Shown piece by piece: positions 63,656 to 64,000 of a DNA stretch of 64,000 nucleotides (position 1 is the first letter of the stretch; each line of letters opens with the position of its first letter). The notes beneath the pieces are model-generated. The model saw nothing but the letters and a program-made list of their open reading frames with translations. It was not told the DNA's origin and searched no databases. This stretch comes from Mycolicibacterium fluoranthenivorans (GTDB lineage Bacteria > Actinomycetota > Actinomycetes > Mycobacteriales > Mycobacteriaceae). The stretch is from assembly GCF_011758805.1 (NCBI RefSeq), contig NZ_JAANOW010000005.1:186001-250000 (forward strand), given 5' to 3'. The translations under genes and the position numbers were made by a program.

Positions 63656-64000
63656 ATGCGGCGGTCGTGGCTCACCAAGCTCGAACCGGTGGCTGCACAG
63701 AGTGTGGCGTCGGCAGTCTTGGCCGCACGTGCCGACGAACTCACCGCCCTGCTGGGTCCCGGCCCCGCGGGCTGGGCAGTGGAACTCGGCGCGACCATGG
63801 CCACCCACATCACCGCAGCGATCCCGGAACTGGCGGTCGACGTGATCGCCACGGAGGTGCGCAAAGGATGCGAGGCGGCAGCGATCGGCACCTTGACAGC
63901 GCTCGCACAGGATGCAGACGTGACAGCGATGGTGACGCCCGAGGTCCTGTCCGGTCCGATGGAAGTGGTGGCACGCGGAATCGGCATCGAGCACATGTTG
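63656..64000 (+). CDS. PucR/CdaR-type regulator, N-terminal part (cut by right edge)
   Basis: The 115 visible codons run off the window. The start is fixed at ATG 63656 because an in-frame stop lies 18 bp upstream; AAAGG precedes it. The sequence (WAVELGATMATHITAAIPELAVD and ARGIGIEHML) resembles the RsbRD-type N-terminal domain that mycobacterial PucR-family regulators carry before their GGDEF-like and HTH domains. The rest of the protein is unseen, so the assignment is provisional. Confidence 0.6.
   Translation, partial: MRRSWLTKLEPVAAQSVASAVLAARADELTALLGPGPAGWAVELGATMATHITAAIPELAVDVIATEVRKGCEAAAIGTLTALAQDADVTAMVTPEVLSGPMEVVARGIGIEHML

Overview
The window is high-GC actinobacterial DNA with many ATGA/GTGA start-stop overlaps. 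It almost certainly comes from a mycobacterium, most likely an environmental, fast-growing (Mycolicibacterium-type) species. Lineage markers are a complete mce operon (yrbEAB-mceABCDEF with a Mce-associated protein), a SigK/RskA operon preceded by a UfaA1-like methyltransferase and its two usual partners, a LigD/Ku end-joining pair, a PE-PPE-domain hydrolase, F420-type LLM oxidoreductase, and several small Cys-containing secreted proteins. The sugar catabolic island points to a free-living saprophyte rather than an obligate pathogen.

Layout. 1-14 kb is housekeeping and stress: the tail of a membrane fatty-acid desaturase, an RsbQ/RsbP-like energy-stress pair, a VOC protein with RNase HI, LigD and Ku flanking a small secreted protein, an SDR plus DapB-like dehydrogenase pair behind an apparent KstR operator, two small secreted paralogues, an NRAMP Mn transporter translationally coupled to a gamma-glutamylcyclotransferase/poly-gamma-glutamate hydrolase fusion, and an LLM oxidoreductase. 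14-31 kb is a sugar island: araBDA, a YtfQRT-YjfF-type ABC importer, a LacI regulator, an aldose epimerase, and a convergent operon for a ChvE-GguAB-type importer with galT and galK. Four related operator-like sites sit in its two promoter regions, so one LacI protein may run the whole island, plausibly for L-arabinose plus D-galactose.

31.5-36 kb is the sigK operon (FAD oxidoreductase, DUF1365, UfaA1-like, sigK, rskA) with a near-textbook SigK promoter placed so that the mRNA should be leaderless. 36-47 kb is the mce operon on the minus strand, ending in four secreted proteins. 47.5-54.3 kb is a lipid- or terpenoid-looking cluster (CrtI-like oxidoreductase, two polytopic membrane proteins of which one is AveC-like, an APH-fold phosphotransferase, a DUF7064-type protein, a TetR). 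This mce-plus-cluster neighbourhood is the best candidate here for an undescribed system. A tRNA-Arg(CCT) follows, then four regularly spaced 18-bp repeats that look like a mobile-element end.

54.9-64 kb holds a Lys/Ala-repeat protein ending in a J-like domain, an MFS transporter, a Hip1/TAP-type secreted peptidase, a FadD with a TetR sharing an operator motif, a secreted PE-PPE hydrolase, a small frameshifted ORF, and the start of a PucR-type regulator cut by the right edge. All functions come from reading motifs and context by eye; no database search was possible.
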